The position numbers and the translations under genes are program-made. The notes below the pieces were generated by a model. It did not search any database. It saw only the letters and a program-made list of their open reading frames with translations, and was not told the origin of the DNA. Source: Boswellia sacra (lineage: Eukaryota > Streptophyta > Magnoliopsida > Sapindales > Burseraceae). From it: 64,000 nucleotides of DNA. Positions 24,997 through 36,696 of this stretch are shown in pieces (within the stretch, counting starts at the first letter, position 1; each line of letters begins with the position of its first letter). The stretch spans positions 248,001 through 312,000 of the forward strand of contig SNVD02010118.1 in assembly GCA_013180625.2 (NCBI GenBank). Reading direction: 5' to 3'.

Positions 24997-26515
24997 TGTT
25001 GCTGAAAAATTCCTCTTCTACCTGGATTCAATAGGACTAGGGTTTTGAAAGTGTCAGTGAATTGAATTGACGTATATTTCGATTTGCAATTTGTTTCTGT
25101 TTTGTCTGTGTCTGAGCAGTTCCAGAGACCGAGTGTGAGAAGCGAGAGAACTTGACGAATGAATTTCAGCCATTTCTGAAACTCTTACGGATTCAGATGT
25201 ATTTATATTGTCTCTGGGAGAGAGGATTTGCTAAAGTTACAAGGCTGTGACCAACAATTCAGGACAGTGCCGTTTGCATATGCATACGTGTTTTTGTTTC
25301 CAAAATTTGTAATTGGATACTAAGATGTGAGATATACTTACTCATATATGATTAAATATTTTTTATTATGTATATTTAAATTTTTTTATTTTAAATTAAT
25401 ATAATTTTAGAAAACATAATTTTTATTTTTAAATATTATAAAAGATTAAAAATATAATATTTATTGAGTAATATAATTTGTAATGAAAAGATAAAAATTA
25501 TTTAAAAATAAAAAAGACAAATTAGGTAGAGTGACAGAAGAAAGAAAACGAGTTTTTTCCTTTTTTCATTTCTTTGATAATTATGCTTTATATGTGTTGT
25601 ATTAAGTTTGTTTTTTTTTTTTTTTGAAACGAAAATAACTTTCTTTGATAATTATGCTTTATATGTGTTGTATTAAGTTTGTTTTTTTTTTTTTTGAAAC
25701 GAAAATAACTAAACAAATAGCAAGCAGCTTGCTTCTGCATAAATTCTCACGTACCCGAATCAAAATGAAAATTGTTAAAACAACAAAAACACATAAGCCA
25801 ATGGGCTTAAAATTCCTCTTGCAATTGTTATGGTTAGTATATTGGATTATAACCCTAATAATAATCATATTAATTATCATTATAAAATTTTGCATTCAAA
25901 ATAAGTTGATATCATCTGTACCTTATTTATTATTATTATTATTTCTTTTTTTAATTTTTATTTGCTCAATATTGATCCCATGTTTTTAGTATGTCAAAAC
26001 TCAAAATCTCAAACGCTCCTCTGCTAGACATGTCTATCTTAAATGATTAAATTTTGAGAAAAATCCTTAAGCAATAGAGAACACAGAACTCTACTATGTA
26101 CCAAAATAAAGAAGAGCAAATCATTGGCCAGCAGCGACATGTATTGTACACTTCACTGAAGTTCTGATCAAGATGAACGGTTTATTTTATTACAAAAAGT
26201 CTGAGACTTCAGCACCTAACAAATGAACCATCTGAAATTAACAATGTCAATAACTTACCAATGGCATTAGTTTAATGTCTTAAATTTAAATCTCGGTTGT
26301 CCAAGGTATAACATCAATGTCTGGAGAACCGGATGTCAGCTGAAATTAAAGTTTATAAACCCAGAAAGGGACAAAAATTAAGCTTCTGCCAATAAGAAGC
26401 AACTATGACTACCAATCCATATTAGGATGAAAGTAGCAACGGCTATTTTCCTGCAAAGTATTAAGCCAAAAAAAATTAGGGTATAAATTTTCTCCTCAAA
26501 TGGCACATTCTATGA
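24997..26515. other. Intergenic region between TFB2 and the CX3C-protein gene
   Basis: The part next to TFB2 should be its promoter and 5' UTR. A perfect local duplication lies at 25571-25711. The rest is AT-rich; the open frame at 25645-25989 begins within the duplication and is hydrophobic low-complexity translation. The right part (about 26100-26515) is probably 3' UTR of the next minus-strand gene. Confidence 0.45.
25571..25711. repeat. Nearly perfect 70-71 bp tandem duplication
   Basis: The unit TCTTTGATAATTATGCTTTA, then TATGTGTTGTATTAAGTTTG, a poly-T run and GAAACGAAAATAACT occurs twice back to back (25571 and 25642). The only difference is one T in the homopolymer (15 against 14). 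Such identity points to a very recent duplication or an assembly artefact. Confidence 0.85.
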
Positions 26516-29234
26516 CTATGCTGAAGTGTCAGGCATGTCTTGAGTAGGTCCACCGTTTTTCACAGCCGGTCGGGCTGGCTTTGGGGCAGGGGGAGGTGGA
26601 GGTGGCCTGTTTGGACGAACTTGATCAACTTTTTCTAGTTCAACGTCAAACTGCAATGTGTAGACATGGTTGAGATGAGTGAAAGTAGCAAAAATAAGAG
26701 TACTCAAGACCTAATTCATTGACAACAAACTACTAAATACTAACCTTATATCCACAGCCAGCTACACAAGCATGAAAACATTCCTGTATAGAGAAAGGCA
26801 TCAATGACCATTAAAAAACTGCAATAGTGCACAAGAATATGACATATTGCCAAAACAAGATGCATAAATTCTTGAATATAAAATTCCAAGATGTGCAACC
26901 TAGTTGAACCAAAGTACTCTTTTTCTTCTCTCTTTGCACAGGTTCATCCTCCAATTTTAGGGTCTTATTTTAGTAAGAATTATTATTGGCCTATTAAATG
27001 CAAATTTGGCAATCTACCCATTTGAATTGGATTAGTTTGGATGTGCAAATATTTCCCAGCCAATGAAAGCCCATCATTTGACATATAAAAACTCTGAGCT
27101 TCATCCAGAGTATTTAATTATGGCACACAGCATCTTGCTACCTGTATGACCCTGGAGAGCTTGAGAGCACAAAAGTTACAGCAGTCCATTGTGCATCTTG
27201 CTTTAAACTTCAAAACCAAAAATAAAATGCTTTCTTGTTTCCATCACCATAGTTATAACAGGACCTTGCTATGGAACTTTAACTTGGGCAGTTCAGAGGG
27301 TGGAGATAAAACATCTCTGAAATCATGTAGAAGTTGCTCATGAGAGATGGATCTTTAAATTTATTTTTCGTCCATGACTTATTCATTCAAAAACCTAAAA
27401 TGAATCACATTGATAGATTCTCAAATTATGACATGATATTTGAGCTCGTCAAGGTTGGACGGCAGAAAATACTAGCATATTTTTAGCACCTAGGAACTCC
27501 ATACTTCAGATATTAAGATGTTACAAGAAAATAATTGATGATCAAATATGCATGACATTCAGCACTTCATCTATAATGTATCTCATTATTATTCCCTAAA
27601 GTGTTAAAAATGGCCGGAAGATAAAATACCTCAGAATAAGTAGCAGATCCCGGAGAACGGTCAATGTAAGAACTCCATTGGTGGTCCTTTAAAACAGGAT
27701 CCTTATAGCATATCTCTTCGCACTGTTCCAAGCCTGGAGATCCAGTAATCTTAACAAAAGAAACTTACAATGAACTAGCAAACGGTATATTTGAGTTGCT
27801 ATCATCTTTTACAGTATGTGATTATAGAAACACTTTACATTGGTGATTTCTTGTATACCAAGCTCAAGTGCATGAACACGTTATTAAAACCAAACACACT
27901 GCCAAACCTAACCAAGCATGAGCTCTAAGAACATTATTTTTTTCATTGAAATTCTTTTCTCTTCTCTCCTTTTTTTTTTTTTTATTTTTTTTATTTTTTT
28001 AGTGCCTCATCCAACAGCAAATAATCACATTGTAAATTCTTGATAACTTTTCTCTTAAGATCAATAAAGCCAAAATTTAACCAGAGGCTGGTTCTCAGTA
28101 AAGTCCATGGCAACAATAACTCCTTAATTAAGAGTAAGTTGCAAAAGTTGATATATTGGGAGCCTGAAAATATTTTGGATGGTTACTGGGTCTGGACGGA
28201 CTATCAAGTGAACGATCTCAATTCCAAGTACCAAAATATGTGAGTTTCCACCTCAAACTGTAATATATTCCAAAATAAAGAACAAAGCAGATAAATTCTT
28301 ACATTCCTCCCATGTATCTCCATCAGCGTCACAACCTTTCTTGCAAAATACTCTCCCTACAAGAAGCCATGCTAGTTACTACAATTAAAATCAATTGTGA
28401 AAAGTTAAGTAGAGATATGAAGCTACTTTAAAGCAATCAAAACTTAGGTTTCAACATCATATATGACCTCTATTTGAAACTTATTCAAGATTTAGCTGAT
28501 GAAACTGTAAGGAATCTACAACATAGTCAAACCATTAAATAATTAGATGGCAAACTCATACAAAGAACGAATACAGTGAAAAGCATGGTCCAGTTAGCTA
28601 CCAAGAGGAAATTCCAGACGCCAAAAATCAAAGTATGTTTCGCAGCGGAAAGGGATATTAATGTCCCATAACATTAACCTGTCCATTTTTTGTCACAAAC
28701 AGAGCCACATTATAATAATTAAGCAATAGACGCGAGCTAACACATCGGCTCATCATTACACTACAAGTGCTCCCTAATTACAACCCCAAACAAGCGGAAG
28801 AAGCTTCACCAATTGAAAATTTCGCGAAACTTATAAGATAATCCAAGATTCATCATACAATATCACCAATTATCATCAATCCAGCATCAAACGGCACAAT
28901 ATAACATTTCAAAATGTCATTCACACAACAAAATACAAAAATTCCGGAAACAAACTCTTCCTATAAGATAATAAAATTTTATTTAAAAAAAAAACTGTCA
29001 CAGACTGAAGGAGCAATTTTAATCTGAAGATATTCAACGCATATTTTACAAAATTAAAATCTAACAAACTAAAACTCGTAGATTAAAATTTGAAACAGAT
29101 ACAATAATGATTTTTTTTTTTTTCATTTGAAGAAGGAAAGTGAAGTTACATGGAATCTGAGTAAGAGCTGCGTATTTGTTCGTGCATTCGTTTCTACAGG
29201 GAGAGGCCCATTGTTGAGGTATCATCTGATTCAT
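26516..29234 (-). CDS. Small plant protein with repeated CX3C motifs and proline-rich tail
   Basis: Five minus-strand exons, 29234-29150, 28356-28303, 27733-27630, 26783-26745 and 26650-26516, join to 138 residues starting MNQMIPQQWASPCRNECTNK. Cysteines fall in a regular pattern: CRNEC, CKKGC, CLEQCEEIC and CFHACVAGC, i.e. CX3C or CX3CX3C units, four blocks within about 75 residues. Other conserved-looking parts are YAALTQIPWRVF, DADGDTWEEC and KDPVLKDHQWSSYIDRSPG. The C-terminus is acidic-then-proline-rich (PNRPPPPPPAPKPARPA, ending PDTSA). There is no signal peptide or membrane segment. I recall uncharacterised plant proteins of this shape but no function. CX3C pairs are typical of disulphide-relay substrates of the mitochondrial intermembrane space and of small zinc folds; either is inference. 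Confidence 0.85.
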
Positions 29235-30696
29235 TTCTTTCTCCTCCTCCGTTTAGCCGCGGTTTCTTTCTCTGAAAATTAGGAGGGGAAATACAAGGGG
29301 GAACGGTAAAGATGGACGTTTGTTTATTTATCCGTGGATATTTGGTCATTTTGTCATTGTCAATGTTAGTGCTTACAATTGGACCCGAATACCAGATCTT
29401 TATTCGGTTCGGGCCGTTTTAAGTACTTGATTAGCCGTTAATGTCAAGTGGCTACTCGTAGTAATTTTAATTGTTGTATTATATTCAATTATAAATTTGG
29501 GTTTGGACTTTTTTATTTAATAATTTATAATTAAATTTTCAATTATTAACCTATGTTGATCTAATTGTATAAATATTAAGATACAATCTTTGTCTAAATA
29601 TTTGAACTCGTTATATTTATCTGATGATACTCCACCTATTTCAAAAATTGGTTATCCTTAAACAATTCACGGAGCTTACAATGTATATACTGTAACCTTA
29701 TCTTCACATTGAATCAACCTAACTATCAACGACCACATTTGTATATGTTATATGGATATAAAGCAAATGATTATGATAATTCGAAATGACTATATGATCA
29801 TGTAGAGCAAATCTATAAGAATAAACTTTGATCAACAAAAAATAGATAGAATGAAACTTTATTTCATTTTTTTTACAGTAATGTTACATATACAATAGGA
29901 GACATAGAAAAAAATAAAAGTATATTTATTTTCTATAAATGAAAAAAATTAAATAAAAATGTGACACTTTTAACTATTAATCTTAACTATTAAATCTTGG
30001 TTAAATTTTTTAATCAAAGTTTAAAATTAAAAAATTAAGTAAAAAAATATTCCAACCTAATAAATTTATTTTACTTACCTTATTACCCCATTATAATTGT
30101 TATGGAATAATATTGATTAAAAACAAGTTTCCATACTTTCCAATTTTACATGGCATATTTGTTTCGGATATTACCTTACCATTTTTCCAAATAAATATCT
30201 TAACATATCCCGCACAATGACCCAAATTGAAATATCATAAAAGAAAATAAAATAACATAAAGCTATAAAACATACCATGCGTTACAACCATGTCAAAGAA
30301 AGTTTAGGCTACAATTTTTTATTTTATATATCTTTATTATATATCTATAATATAGTCACATCTAGATCTTTTTCTTGATTCCACTGCGATTACACGTACG
30401 TCTCGACATCTGATTGGAGGAGGATAAGGAATCTTCTCCAGTGTGCCTGCGTGAGTATCTCACTCATGAATATTCTATCAACATACATTGAACCAATAAG
30501 AAGAGGATAGCCCGTCATGTTGGCTACACGTGATTGGTCCTTACATTCACCGTCCAACAAGTGCAAGTTGACATTTATTTTTTTCCCCACAATTCCCAAA
30601 AAAAAAAAAAAAGAAAATCAGAGATAAGCGAGAAGAATAATATACACTCAGACTCGCGCACACACGGACACAGTACAGAGCGAGACAGAGAGAGAA
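29235..30696. other. Intergenic region between divergent genes
   Basis: This is AT-rich with no coding sequence. A G-box CACGTG lies at 30527-30532 with inverted CCAAT boxes close by, about 165 bases before the allantoinase ATG. A run of A (30599-30613) and a CA/GA-rich leader precede that ATG. Confidence 0.45.
30527..30532. promoter_or_regulatory. G-box next to CCAAT elements upstream of allantoinase
   Basis: CACGTG at 30527-30532 is followed directly by ATTGG (reverse CCAAT), and another CCAAT sits near 30492. The cluster is 165-205 bases before the start codon, a normal promoter distance. G-boxes bind bZIP and bHLH factors; the specific regulator cannot be read from sequence. Confidence 0.35.
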
Positions 30697-33600
30697 ATGA
30701 ATCTGGAAGGGAGGCTGTTGCCTCTCTTGACACTCCTAGCTTCCTTTTTCGTTTTGTTTTACTTTCAAGGCTCCCCCGAGGTCCTTTTATGTAAATTTTT
30801 AATCTCCGTATACGAATGAGTTTATGCATGCATGTGTGTAGCTTTGTACGCATGCGTGGATGAGATTTTGATTCTCCTTTGCATGTTCTGTTTGGTTGAT
30901 GAGAAAATTGAGAGGACAAACTAAATAAAGTGACAGTAGAATTAATATAACTGTGTTGTCAACTTTGAGTTAGTGGATTGCAAATTTCAATTTCATGTTG
31001 CTTTCTTTTATTACACCTTCTTCGGAACAAAATAGCGTATTCGTGGTTTCTTTTTATGAAATAATTTTCTCTGTTTTTGTTTGTTTAAAGAGTTACTTTC
31101 TGCTTTACTCGTATTATGATTTGAGGGCTTTATAATTATGATTACTTTAATTTTTTTTAATAATTTGTGTTTCAGGTGTCACAGAGTGAGTGTAGTCTGC
31201 TTCCTTACAATCATTACTGGATTACCAGCAAGCGTATTGTGACACCACAAAGAGTTATTTCTGGCGCAGGTAACTTTTCACTTTTTTTCTACGAGATTTT
31301 TATGATTTCATACTTCCTATTCATTTTCAAAGTTGATAGAAATAAATTCATGGTTAGATGTGAATTATGTGATCAGTGACTGATTAGTGTATATCATGAC
31401 TGTGGAGGAATCTTGTTATTATGCTATTGTTTTCAATGATGTGCTAAATTTTCTTCTATTTGAACTATATTTATATATTAATTTTGGGATGACCTAAGTA
31501 ATTGATATTCGTTTAAAAATGTGCAAATGAGCAGTTGAGGTAAAGGGAGGTAATATCATATCAATTGTTAAGACAGAAGATTGGCATCAGAATTCCATAA
31601 CGGGGCAAGTAATTGATTATGGGGAGGCTGTTATCATGCCTGGCTTGATTGACGTGTAAGACATGGAAACAATCCTAAACAATCTTCTTAATGTTTCTTT
31701 ACATGGTGTGTATTTATTTGGTGTTAAGTTATGCTTGTAGCAGATGGAATTATAAACAGTATGGATTGTCTTGTTGAGAATTTGATGAAAGTTTGGCATT
31801 TGGATTCCAACTCATTTGAATTTTTATTCATATATACCATGACTGATACAAAGTTAAACATTCCATCTTGTGGAGTTTGCTTGGCTAAAAGACAATATTT
31901 ATTTGTTTATTTCTGTTGGCATTCCATAATATCCATGCAGGCATGCACATCTTGATGATCCTGGAAGAGTTGAGTGGGAAGGATTTCCTTCTGGGACTCA
32001 AGCTGCTGCTGCTGGTGAGCACCTCCTTTATAATTGTTTCCTAACTTGTGAAAAATTTTTTGGTTGGATATGGATACATAATTTAATGTATATTTTTCTG
32101 ATGAATCTTCTTTGAGACAAGATTTCGAGTTCATCTCCTGCAAATTTACCACATTTAACCTTAAGCCAATGAAAATTTCTCTTTTTAAAGACTTGGCATT
32201 AGTATTTGCCTAGCTCATAGCCCCAATTCTAAGTGTATGCCATTAATATGTTATGCAGGTGGTATAACAACGTTAATTGACATGCCTCTGAACAGTTATC
32301 CCTCAACTGTCTGTACAGAAACTCTGAAACTCAAGGTATAATGAGTGAGTTTGAGTTACAGTCTATCACTCAATAAAAAATATCAGCACTTTTGTTATAA
32401 TAATCTTGCACAACTTAAAGCTTGTATCTGTCTTGCTTCTTTGAATTTTTATGATATCATGGGAAGATTCTTTGGTTTTTCATTTTGTAGTTCTCATGAA
32501 CTTAAGCCTAGTCATGTTTATCTCTTGGTCCAATCATAGACATCATAATTAACTATTGTCCTCTCTTGTAATGTTTTTGATGCTGTTATAGATTGAGGCT
32601 GCCAAGAATAGAATCTATGTTGATGTCGGTATGCTCTCAAAACTTTTACTCAGACGATGATTTTTCAAGAATATCGGTTTGTTAATGATGCTACCAACAG
32701 GTTTTTGGGGAGGTCTAGTTCCAGAAAATGCATTTAATGCAACTGCTTTAGAAGCTCTTCTGAGTGCAGGTGCTCTTGGATTGAAGGTAATTACCAGAGT
32801 AATTCTAATGAATTTTCTTCTTTGTTATTTGCATCCAGAGACATAAAAGATTGTAAATTGTTGATATACTACAAAACAGTGTTCTTTAATTTCACCAAAA
32901 GATTGATGTGGGAGTTTTTTAACAGTTGACGCATCATGCTAAAAATACTTGCACTGCTTATAAATAATGACTAAGATAAACAGAAATTAATTAATTTTTT
33001 GCTTGACGTCTCTAATAAATGTTTGTTAAATTACCCTAAAATTTATCTAGAGATCTCTAAATTAATCTCCTTAGAAACAGTACATAGCTGTCACTACTAA
33101 AAATGCTACTGGGACAAACAGTGTCGTTGCAGCATATGGTAATGTTTGTTTGCATGTCTTAAACTAACTTTTTTTTTAATTTTTTTTTAGTAGGTCTAGC
33201 TTTATGTTGTTTAGTATTGAATTTATCGTTGACAACTTTTCTCTTTCCATTTTGTAGTCGTTTATGTGTCCTTCAGGGATCAATGACTTTCCAATGACAA
33301 ACGCAAGCCATATTAAGGTTTGTTTATTGGTGCTTAATTCAAATTTTACATGTTGAAAAAGCATATATTTCTTGTGATATAACAACATTACAATATAGTG
33401 CATATATATTCAGATTTCTGGTATAATTTAGTCATTTACTTAAAATTTTTTAAGTTTGGTTTCTCTAGGAAGGGCTATCTGTATTGGCAAAATATAGGAG
33501 ACCTTTGCTTGTTCATGCTGAGATTCAACAAGATTTTGAAGAACATCTAGAAGTTGAAGATGGTGGCAATGATGCTAGATCTTATTCGACATATTTGAAG

Positions 33601-35647
33601 ACAAGGCCACCTTCATGGTAAGATTTATTCTTTCTTTTTCCCCTCTTAGGTGAGATTTTGTCTTAACTTGCTAAAATATTGTTCATGACATAACATAAAA
33701 TTCAAGTGGCGGATATTTATGTATATTTTTACTTTTAATATATTATTATTATTATAGATAAATGCTTTGAATGAATTATAAATCTATGAAATTAAGAAAA
33801 TTTTCTTTGCACCAGTTTTTCCAATGAGAAGCAGATCCCTTGTATAATTAGATGTTCATCTTGATTTTACATTTCTTGTACATAATAAATGCTTTCCTTG
33901 ATTTTCCAAATAGGGAAGAGGCAGCTATCAGAGAGCTCTTGACAGTAACAAAGGACACAAGAACTGATGGCCCTGCAGTAGGAGCTCATCTTCATATTGT
34001 TCATCTATCTGATGCTAGTTCTTCCTTAGACCTCATAAAGGTGTAATAAAATCTCTATCATTCTCTGAAATTGCTTACTAAAGTGGTGCTTTGCACTATC
34101 ACTGTCACAATATTTTATCCGCCCTATTACATCCCTTTGTAGACTTTCTTCTTCATAAATTTTTTGCTGTGTCCTTTTTAAACACTTATAGATGATCTTT
34201 GGGAGTTAATTGATATATTTATGACGTGAAACATAACTGAGATCATTTTATTTCCCTTTTTTTTTTGTTTCTTGATTATGTTGTCTCTCCTTTCAAAAGG
34301 CTCTGCTCGTTCTAGGGAGATCAGAGGGAATATCTTTTCTTATTCTTGTATTCTTTGTCTGCACAGGAAGCAAAAAATAATGGTGACAGCATAACTGTTG
34401 AGACATGCCCCCATTACCTGGCTTTCTCGGCAGAGGAGATTAAGGATGGAGACACACGTTTTAAATGTGCTCCACCAATACGCGATGGAGCAAACAAAGA
34501 AAAACTGTGGGAGGCTTTAATGGTACCTAGATATTCTTGGATACACTTGTGTACATTGTTCCTCCCTCTTCCATGATTGGTTTCTGCTTGATTTTAATTC
34601 TAATGCAGGAAGGAGACATTGATATGCTAAGTTCTGATCATTCACCAACAGTGCCAGAATTTAAACGCCTTGATGATGGTAACTTTTTGCAGGCTTGGGG
34701 TGGCATATCATCGTTGCAGGTTTGTGCGTTTAGTTTAAGGAGTACAAGTGGTTGCCTGCATCACTGTAGGAACTTATTACCTGATTAAAATCATTAACTA
34801 TTTAGTAGTTGAACAGTTACTATATAGTTTTGGAACTTTAATTTTTTGGTAATGCACCCATATCTTGAAACTTAACAATCTTGTTTAAGATATACTTATT
34901 TTCTAAGTCAAGGCCTGATAAAAAATATTTTGCTCCCAATTTTTGTTTTCCTATTATTGACATAGCTATTGCCATTCTCTTGAGATCATTTGCAGTTTGT
35001 TCTTCCCGTAACATGGTCATATGGGCAAAAATATGGAGTAACATTGGAAAAGATAGCTTTATGGTGGAGTGAGAGGCCTGCCAAACTTGCTGGGCAAGAT
35101 TTAAAGGTTCACATGACCATTTTTATTTCTCTTCCATCAAATACATTGCACACAATTTGCATTCTAAATAAAGTTGCTCATATAATAGATAAGCTTCATT
35201 ACGCATTAACCTGAAATTGATTTTGCAGGGGGCCATTGCAGTTGGAAACCACGCTGACATTGTTGTATGGGAACCTGAAGTGGAGTTTGACCTGAATGAT
35301 GACCATCCTATATACATTAAACATCCTGTATGTTTTCCCATAAACATATTCTCTTACGTACAACAACATAATTATGCATTATATACTTTTCCCTCTTCTA
35401 GCATGTTGTCTGGAGCATCTTATGATGCTGTTGTGAGCTGAAGCAAAAATTGTACCCACCTTTGGGTGATATAATGAATCAAACTTGCTAAAGAAAAACC
35501 TAACATATTGTGTTACAGCGTCTCTCTGCTTACCTGGGAAGAAGACTATCCGGAAGAGTACTGGCCACACATGTTAGAGGAAATCTTGTCTACAAGGAGG
35601 GAAAGCATGCTCCTGCTGCCTGCGGTTCTCCAATCCTGGCAAGATGA
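30697..35647 (+). CDS. ALN: Allantoinase
   Basis: Fifteen exons: 30697-30780, 31176-31269, 31535-31655, 31941-32014, 32259-32335, 32592-32628, 32701-32786, 33258-33317, 33469-33617, 33914-34040, 34367-34522, 34609-34719, 34996-35106, 35229-35327 and 35519-35647. They join to 504 residues. The enzyme hydrolyses allantoin to allantoate in ureide/purine catabolism, in the ER. An N-terminal hydrophobic stretch ([17 protein letters not shown]) fits ER entry. Metal-site motifs of the cyclic amidohydrolase family are present: HAHLDDPG (His 101 and 103), carboxylated Lys 191 in LGLKSFMCPSG, LLVHAEI (His 227), HLHIVHLSD (His 291) and SSDHSP (Asp 365). The first intron must use the weak donor GAG/GTCCTT to keep frame, because the nearby GTAAAT donor gives a stop, so the exon 1-2 joint is the least certain. 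Confidence 0.96.
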
Positions 35648-36696
35648 AAAGATGAATTCATGAGTAATTCCTGTAACCAACCTCAAATTTCACTTGATGT
35701 TTTTGTTTTCGCTCTCTCTTTCTGTGTTTTCATAAACTAGTGACTTTGAATAATCTGGTTTCTATGATCTCTTCAGACTGTCGCTACTTCTCCAGATCCC
35801 AGTGAAGATTTCTTACCATTCACCAGGACAATTTAAATAACGAGATTTAGCTGAAAAACTTCCTTTGCTCTAAACTATCGGGACGGAGGTTGAATGATAT
35901 ATTGGAGGACAGAGTCACCACTATCCCACATTGAGGCTGGAAATAACTAATAGGAAAGGAATGGGAATAGTGTAGCGCTTAAAATGGTCCTGGAGGATGT
36001 GGATGAGCTCAGTAGTATGTGGCACCTCATCATAAATTACTCGCAGCTGAACTAGTTCCTCCAGCAAATGCATTATAATTTTTATATTAACTTAAATTGT
36101 TACTTATCAAACGAAATTCACAACAATAAATAAATAAATAAACAACACTCTTGGGTGATGCTGTACTTTTGTCTTTCTCAAATTTAAGTTAAACTACGTT
36201 TGAAACATGAAACAGAGAGTATTGTAAGCATCTATGGTAAGTAATGAAACTCAGGGCTCAAAGATTGGACAGTCCACTTTGAAACTGAGTTCGATTTGTT
36301 GGGTCGAATCTTTCTAATGCTTTCATTTGGTTCAGGGGAATGCATGAATTTGGAATCCAGGCCTCTAATTAAGAGAGTGAAACTGCCGAGTGCTGGACCA
36401 TCGGAAGTTATGCCACAGCAATATCCGATTGTTAAGCCTTCCTGAATCATACCTTAACCAATAGAAATTATTTCATACACAATTTAATTTTAATTCAGAA
36501 AAAAAGAAAAAAATTTAAATCATTTATCGTTGCTAAAGTAAACGCCCATGACTCGACAGCAGGCAGCAGCAGCGCAAGGCACACCCCAATGGCGCCACGT
36601 AAGCAACAAACGCGCCAAGTTCATTCAACTAGATGGATAAGAGAAAGGGGTATGTAAACAGAAACTCAAAACAAAGGCACTGTCCGTGCTCCTCAA
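35648..36696. other. Intergenic region between allantoinase and MutS2
   Basis: The first few hundred bases are likely allantoinase 3' UTR; the last 150 are GC-richer promoter and leader of MutS2. No supported gene lies between. The frame at 36232-36450 (-) has no recognisable similarity. Confidence 0.45.
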
